Origin: Spirochaetota bacterium
GTDB taxonomy: Bacteria; Spirochaetota; UBA4802; UB4802
Direction of reading: 5' to 3'
NCBI GenBank assembly: GCA_029548025.1
Contig: JAKPOE010000292.1
Location: 1 to 10,755, forward strand
DNA: 10,755 nucleotides
The translations under genes were made by a program, and so were the position numbers. Under the pieces are notes generated by a model. That model had not been told where the DNA came from. It saw only the letters and a program-made list of their open reading frames with translations, and searched no databases. Of this stretch, positions 6,992-10,755 are shown in pieces; positions within the stretch are counted from its first letter, which is position 1; the number at the start of each line of letters is the position of its first letter.

Positions 6992-7038
6992 ATTGCTGTT
7001 TAGCTGTACCAGCCGTCTGCTTTACTGTAGCAGCAATG
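6991..7038. repeat. long-stem inverted repeat downstream of pth
   Basis: Perfect 8-bp arms CATTGCTG (6991-6998) and CAGCAATG (7031-7038) extend to 10 bp with one G-U and one further pair. The 28-nt interior holds a smaller hairpin GCTG/CAGC (7003-7006, 7010-7013). It lies about 65 nt past the pth stop and touches the edge of the adjacent dispersed repeat. No T run follows on the minus strand, so a Rho-independent terminator is not supported; an RNA 3'-end structure or repeat edge is possible. Confidence 0.4.
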
Positions 7039-7103
7039 CATACTATACCTATAGCATACCATGAAAGGGCAATAAGTCAAGTACATGTAACTATCGCTCA
7101 TAA

Positions 7104-7634
7104 TTATTTTTGATGTAAGCATTGAATGAGGATTGAATTAGTTTTATGTATAATGTCTTCGCAATAACTTTTTTCTTCCTGAGTAAAATCCGAAAGAACA
7201 TAATCTGCCACGGGGATGGCATCGGAAGGCCTTCCAACGCCAATACGTATTCGGTAAAAATCAGGGGTACCAACATGCTGCTGGATTGAACGGATTCCAT
7301 TATGCCCCTTATGACCCCCACCAAACTTTAAAGCAACATTACCAAACGTAAGCTCTATATCATCATGCAGAACAATTAAATTATCAGGCAATTCTTTGTA
7401 ATATGACATCACCTTTTGCACTGCTATGCCGCTGTTATTCATGTACGTTTGCGGTATCATGAAAATACATTCATGACCTTCGATTATACCGCTTCCGGTT
7501 AGTGCATCATGCTCTTTCTTTCCTACTGTTATACTGTAGTGCTGCGCTATAGCAGCACCCACAAGTATACCGGCATTATGACGATTGTTAGAATATTTTT
7601 TTCCGGGATTTCCCAGGCAGGCTATTACTTTCAT
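7104..7634 (-). CDS. pth: peptidyl-tRNA hydrolase
   Basis: A 176-residue bacterial-type Pth, slightly shorter than the E. coli enzyme (about 194). It cleaves the ester bond of peptidyl-tRNA released by stalled or aborted translation, in the cytoplasm. All recognised active-site positions are present: GNPG with N9, the catalytic H19 in NNRHNAG, the PQTYMN block with M65 and N66, D92 in LHDD, and N112 in GGGHKGHNG (E. coli N10, H20, M67, N68, D93, N114). The ATG is 7 nt past the stop of the STAS gene, and no clear Shine-Dalgarno precedes it, so translation is probably coupled. The usual partners rplY/ctc and ychF are absent from this neighbourhood; the STAS gene takes the upstream place. It is essential in most bacteria. 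Confidence 0.96.
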   Translation of the reverse strand: MKVIACLGNPGKKYSNNRHNAGILVGAAIAQHYSITVGKKEHDALTGSGIIEGHECIFMIPQTYMNNSGIAVQKVMSYYKELPDNLIVLHDDIELTFGNVALKFGGGHKGHNGIRSIQQHVGTPDFYRIRIGVGRPSDAIPVADYVLSDFTQEEKSYCEDIIHKTNSILIQCLHQK

Positions 7635-7641
7635 TTGCTAA

Positions 7642-7983
7642 TTATTTCATTGCATTAATCAGTGACTGCGCTTCTTCTATTGAGTTTACAATATTGAGAT
7701 GTTGATCAATTTCAGTTAACGAGAATAATTTTAATATATCATCACTGCACCCGGTTAAAACAAGCCTTAATTTTTTTTCCTCTGCCTTTTTGTGTGATGC
7801 AATGAGCAAACTTAAACCAGCACTACATATAAACGATAGTTCATTAAAATCGATTATTACATTGCTATTTTTATCAAGTGCCGTATATAGTTCTTTTTCA
7901 AACTGCTTGATTTGTTCTGTAGCAAGCGAACCCTCAACTTTTATCAATACCACCCCATTTATCTTTGTTGATGTGATCTTCAT
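7642..7983 (-). CDS. single STAS-domain protein (anti-sigma-factor-antagonist type)
   Basis: A 113-residue STAS domain protein, the length of SpoIIAA/RsbV-like antagonists. The fold signature is VVLIKVEGSL at residues 11-20, NVIIDFNELSFICSAGLSLL at 41-60, and LVLTGCSDDILKLFSLT in the second half. S54 in CSAG aligns with the serine phosphorylated by partner anti-sigma kinases; the residue before it is C53 where D is usual. The start at 7983 is chosen because AGGGG lies 7 nt upstream (7991-7995); an in-frame ATG at 8064 would add 27 residues with no ribosome-binding site and would begin downstream of nothing resembling a domain. No kinase or PP2C phosphatase gene is visible, so its partners must lie elsewhere. 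It is followed at 7 nt by pth on the same transcript. Confidence 0.85.
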   Translation of the reverse strand: MKITSTKINGVVLIKVEGSLATEQIKQFEKELYTALDKNSNVIIDFNELSFICSAGLSLLIASHKKAEEKKLRLVLTGCSDDILKLFSLTEIDQHLNIVNSIEEAQSLINAMK

Positions 7984-8062
7984 TCCCAAACCCCTGAAGC
8001 TACTATATAATAAACTATAGGCATATATCCTAAAACATAAATAATAATTGTCAAGTAAAATC

Positions 8063-8071
8063 ATTATATCA
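8063..8071 (-). promoter_or_regulatory. candidate extended -10 promoter for the STAS-pth unit
   Basis: On the minus strand TGATATAAT (TGN plus a perfect TATAAT, with ATTATA at 8063-8068 on the plus strand) lies about 80 nt before the STAS start, giving a leader of roughly 70 nt. The -35 position (about 8086-8091, read TTTTTA) is poor, as is common for extended -10 promoters. A TTGACA at 8054-8049 lies downstream, but no good -10 follows it. In DNA this AT-rich a chance match is possible. Confidence 0.4.
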
Positions 8072-8154
8072 TAGGTACAACTATTTAAAAAATTTTTAAG
8101 TTAAACAACAATGAACCACTATATACATGTTAACTATTCAAATACGCTTTAAAA

Positions 8155-8197
8155 TGTCAATAAATAGATTGACAATAACCATATGAAATAACATTGT
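8155..8197 (+). promoter_or_regulatory. candidate promoter with overlapping inverted repeat, upstream of the dehydrogenase operon
   Basis: A consensus -35 hexamer TTGACA lies at 8169-8174. A 17-nt spacer leads to CATTGT at 8192-8197, which matches the -10 consensus at only 3 of 6 positions. The -35 is also the right arm of an inverted repeat, TGTCAAT (8155-8161) and ATTGACA (8168-8174), with a 6-nt loop, a layout compatible with an operator over the -35. The spacer 7984-8249 is very AT-rich and otherwise carries only the STAS promoter candidate. Confidence 0.35.
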
Positions 8198-8249
8198 GTA
8201 GTTATGATTTATTTGTATATATTAATTTATTTTATCAGGATTTCACTCT

Positions 8250-9203
8250 ATGCGTGCAGCCAGGATTGTTGCTCCCGGAAAATTTACAGTTGATAATGAT
8301 CCTATCCCTGATTGTTCTGACAGTCATGTCAGGGTTAAGTTATTAAAGGCAGCGATATGTGGTTCGGACATACCCTATTTTACATCAGTTTATTCCAGAG
8401 AATCCTACCCGCTGCCACCTGGATATCCCGGCCATGAATGTCTGGGTGTTATAGAAGCATCCAGGGTTAAGCAGTTTAAAGAAGGAACTCCTGTAATGTA
8501 TTATCCGCCATTCCTTGACGGATTTAAAGAATACCATGTAACGCCACCATCACGAGTGCAGTCAATCCCTGACACCTTACCTTTGAATGAGCTTTTGATA
8601 ACACAGCTTTTAGGTGCAGTATCACATTGTGCCTTCAGGATTGACAAACCATACAACAAACATGTAGCCATCATGGGGCAGGGGCCGGTAGGATTGCTAT
8701 TTACAGCATTGATGAAAAATTTTGGGGCACGGAGTGTTATTGCTATTGACCCATTAGACTACCGTTGTAAGGCTGCAATAAACATGGGTGCAACCCATAC
8801 CATAAATCCCCATACCAGCGACCTTTTAGAAGCAATCAAAGCTATTACTGATGGTTCAATGGCTGATATTGTTATTGACGCATACGGACAGGATGTGGCA
8901 GTTATTAATAAATGCTTTGAGATAGCCCGTCACAATGGTCAGGTAGCTTTTTTTGGAATATGTCTGGAAGAAGCTCCCCGCCTTAACTTCAATACCTTTT
9001 TCAGAAAAGAGCTGCGCATGATTGCTTCTGTTGGGCCCGACCTGACAATGGATTATCCCTACGCACTGGATATGATTTTAAAAGGTGCTATTGATGTTAC
9101 ACCATTATTAACACACGATATCCCTTTTGAAGATATTCAAAAAGGTTTTGAAATGGCAAGCAATAGAGAGGACGGCGCAATAAAAATTGTATTAAGCTTT
9201 TAA
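8250..9203 (+). CDS. zinc-type medium-chain dehydrogenase/reductase lacking the structural-zinc lobe
   Basis: A 317-residue MDR protein, shorter than classical alcohol or threonine dehydrogenases (about 340-350). The GroES-like domain has C37 in CGSD and H62-E63 in GHE, the usual start of the catalytic zinc site. The four-cysteine structural-zinc loop is absent: residues 84-97 run straight through YYPPFLDGFKEYHV. The Rossmann fold starts at VAIMGQGPVG (139-148), and D167 at the end of strand two favours NAD over NADP. The usual third zinc ligand near residue 118 is Q rather than E, D or C, so metal binding is uncertain. AGGA at 8237-8240, 9 nt before the ATG, supports the start. It is first of three plus-strand genes ending in a GT4 glycosyltransferase, so a polyol or sugar-derived substrate is plausible but unproven. 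Confidence 0.85.
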   Translation: MRAARIVAPGKFTVDNDPIPDCSDSHVRVKLLKAAICGSDIPYFTSVYSRESYPLPPGYPGHECLGVIEASRVKQFKEGTPVMYYPPFLDGFKEYHVTPPSRVQSIPDTLPLNELLITQLLGAVSHCAFRIDKPYNKHVAIMGQGPVGLLFTALMKNFGARSVIAIDPLDYRCKAAINMGATHTINPHTSDLLEAIKAITDGSMADIVIDAYGQDVAVINKCFEIARHNGQVAFFGICLEEAPRLNFNTFFRKELRMIASVGPDLTMDYPYALDMILKGAIDVTPLLTHDIPFEDIQKGFEMASNREDGAIKIVLSF

Positions 9204-9234
9204 CAATAACGAGTTATAACAGACGAGGTACACT

Positions 9235-9696
9235 ATGCCACGGGCAAAAATATATGGGTATATAGCAGTGATAGTTGCTGCACTATTGGGATGTGCATTT
9301 GTATATTATGCATTTATTCATTACGATATGTATGCAAGTGTTCACTTTGATTCTATTGACACGGGTGCATATTGGGCTGTTGTTTTACCAATAGCTTTAG
9401 TAACCCTGTTTGTTTTAGCAACAGGCTTCTGGGTTGGATATACTATTTTAACAATAAAGGTGGCTCCTCCTATGCCAGAAATAATTGAAAAAAAGGACAA
9501 TTCAAAGTTTAAAGCATTTTTGTTATGTTTGGTTACTATCGCACTTGCTGTGTGGTTTGTATATGGGTTATACCATCATTCGTATTTAGCCATTGCTATT
9601 CCGGCTGCATGTATCACGCTTGTTATACTTGGCATGGTCTTCTGGGTTGGTATTGCCATAATTACTACACGATCAACTTTAAAGAACAATAAATAG
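9235..9696 (+). CDS. small four-helix membrane protein with internal duplication, function unknown
   Basis: A 153-residue protein I do not recognise. Hydrophobic helices are at about residues 7-27, 47-72, 94-113 and 117-143; a charged, lysine/glutamate-rich loop at 83-93 separates two halves. The halves repeat each other: residues 56-75 and 127-146 align without gaps with 9 of 20 identities, including FWVG in both (65-68 and 136-139) followed by a similar I-rich end with a basic residue. There is no cleavable signal peptide. GAGG 6 nt before the ATG is a good ribosome-binding site. The gene lies 31 nt after the dehydrogenase and 6 nt before the glycosyltransferase. It could scaffold the membrane step of the neighbouring glycosyltransferase, but this is guesswork from position. 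Confidence 0.8.
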   Translation: MPRAKIYGYIAVIVAALLGCAFVYYAFIHYDMYASVHFDSIDTGAYWAVVLPIALVTLFVLATGFWVGYTILTIKVAPPMPEIIEKKDNSKFKAFLLCLVTIALAVWFVYGLYHHSYLAIAIPAACITLVILGMVFWVGIAIITTRSTLKNNK

Positions 9697-9702
9697 CAAT
9701 TT

Positions 9703-10755
9703 ATGCGTGCACTTTTTCTGTGTTACCGTGGCAACCCTTTTTGTGGGGGACAGGGTATATATTTATACAATCTCACAAAGGAATTAGCAAAATTAGGCGT
9801 TGCAATTGATGTTATTGTAGGACCTCCCTACCCTGACCCACTTGATGAATGGGCTACAGTCTATAAGCTGGAAAATCTAAATATGTGGGCAATCAAAACA
9901 AAACATTTCCCATATGAAAAGCTAATTAAACTGTATAAGCCATGGCATTTTGTAGATTATTGTTTAACCCGTTTTCACATATTCCCTGAAATGGAAACCT
10001 TCAGCATGAAAGCGTTCTTTTTGCTACGAAAGCTTTTAAAGACAAACCATTACGACATTATTCACGATGTACAGTGTTTAGGGTGGGGATTATTACCCAT
10101 GAAAGGTTACGGCATTCCCATTGTATCCACAGTACATCATCCTTTAACAAAGGATCGCGAGGCAGATTTTCTTGTGGACAATACCGTATGGGAGATGGCA
10201 TGTACCATACTCTTTTACCCTTTAACCATGCAGCGTATCGTTATAAATCGGCTGGACAGGGTAATAACCTCATCAAAAGAAGGCATTAATGCACTCAATG
10301 AAGCTTTCCACCTGCCACCTGAAAAGGTATCGGTTGTTGATAATGGGATGGATGTTGAATTTTTCCGTAATAATGGTAACCCTCGTAAGGAAAATACATT
10401 ACTTTTTGTTGGCAATACTGAAGACCATAAAAAAGGGTTGCGTTATCTTTTTGATGCCATGACGATGTTACCTGAACATGTTACACTTACCATAGTTGAT
10501 GATGGACCCCCTAAACGTTTAACAGCATGGGGTTGGATAACAGAGCGTGGTCTTGAAAAGCGGGTAACCTTTACCGGGAAGGTTGATTTGCCTACATTAG
10601 TTCATCTGTACAGCACCAGCACTATTCTTGTCATGGCTTCGTTGTACGAAGGATTTGGATTACCTGCTGCAGAGGCAATGGCATGTAATACGCCCGTGGT
10701 GGTAACCAGCGCAGGGGCATTACCCGAGGTAGTTGGCGATTGCGGCGTGATAGTA
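9703..10755 (+). CDS. GT4-family glycosyltransferase, 5' part (3' end outside window)
   Basis: The frame is open from ATG at 9703 to the window edge, 351 codons; GT4 enzymes usually run 370-420, so only the tail is missing. The N-terminal acceptor domain begins LFLCYRG with the glycine-rich loop GGQGIYLYNL at 15-24 and contains HDVQCLGWGLL and STVHHPLT (142-149). The donor domain has the VVDNGMDVEFF turn (211-221), LLFVGNTEDHKKG (233-245) and the EX7E motif E316-GFGLPAA-E324 in the canonical context YEGFGLPAAEAMACNTPVV. It should move a nucleotide-activated sugar onto a lipid or glycan at the inner face of the membrane, with retention of configuration by family rule. The ATG is 6 nt past the four-helix gene's stop with no clear Shine-Dalgarno, pointing to coupling. 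Donor and acceptor are unknown. Confidence 0.9.
   Translation, partial: MRALFLCYRGNPFCGGQGIYLYNLTKELAKLGVAIDVIVGPPYPDPLDEWATVYKLENLNMWAIKTKHFPYEKLIKLYKPWHFVDYCLTRFHIFPEMETFSMKAFFLLRKLLKTNHYDIIHDVQCLGWGLLPMKGYGIPIVSTVHHPLTKDREADFLVDNTVWEMACTILFYPLTMQRIVINRLDRVITSSKEGINALNEAFHLPPEKVSVVDNGMDVEFFRNNGNPRKENTLLFVGNTEDHKKGLRYLFDAMTMLPEHVTLTIVDDGPPKRLTAWGWITERGLEKRVTFTGKVDLPTLVHLYSTSTILVMASLYEGFGLPAAEAMACNTPVVVTSAGALPEVVGDCGVIV

Noticed and set aside
6991..7038. Rho-independent terminator for pth
   Set aside because: The stem is long, but the loop is 28 nt and no T run follows on the minus strand, so it is kept only as an inverted repeat.
7984..8064. N-terminal extension of the STAS protein from an ATG at 8064
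   Set aside because: It would place the start at or before the promoter-proximal AT-rich leader without a ribosome-binding site; the domain is complete from 7983.

Overview
The window reads as an AT-rich, gene-dense chromosomal segment of a Gram-negative-type bacterium. It holds housekeeping genes (folK, panB, pth), signalling genes (HD-GYP, tandem cyclic-nucleotide-binding, STAS) and the start of a glycosyltransferase operon. The HD-GYP subfamily, the tandem CNB protein and the CxC-type UshA-like exported protein all recall Spirochaetota or Desulfobacterota-like genomes. That is an impression from protein style, not a classification. There is no insertion sequence with a transposase, prophage, CRISPR array, rRNA or tRNA.

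Layout. (1) Positions 2-1541, plus strand: the 3' end of a DnaC/IstB-type ATPase, then folK (stop and start overlap at TAATG), then panB (overlapping folK by 13 nt). This is one compact transcription unit feeding folate and pantothenate/CoA synthesis. (2) Positions 1542-2462, minus strand: an exported UshA-like protein with a CxC motif, convergent with panB with no base between the two stop codons. (3) Positions 2463-2694: an intergenic spacer with a tandem pair of palindromic dispersed-repeat units. (4) Positions 2695-6781, minus strand: DJ-1/PfpI protein, then a tandem cNMP-binding protein, then a GAF/HD-GYP protein (transcription order), a probable signalling operon. (5) Positions 6782-7103: a non-coding spacer with nested GTCATTC-type inverted repeats and a long stem. 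(6) Positions 7104-7983, minus strand: STAS protein then pth, separated by 7 nt. (7) Positions 7984-8249: a very AT-rich divergent promoter region. (8) Positions 8250-10755, plus strand: a zinc-type medium-chain dehydrogenase, a four-helix membrane protein with an internal duplication, and a GT4 glycosyltransferase cut by the window end.

Working together: the DJ-1/CNB/HD-GYP cluster places a predicted cyclic-mononucleotide sensor beside a predicted cyclic-di-GMP phosphodiesterase. Only the second CNB site keeps the full ligand signature. The dehydrogenase/membrane protein/GT4 set looks like a small envelope-glycan or glycolipid unit of unknown product. I see no clear undescribed defence or mobile system. 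The least-explained items are the duplicated four-helix protein, the exported CxC protein lacking standard metal ligands, and the two intergenic repeat clusters.
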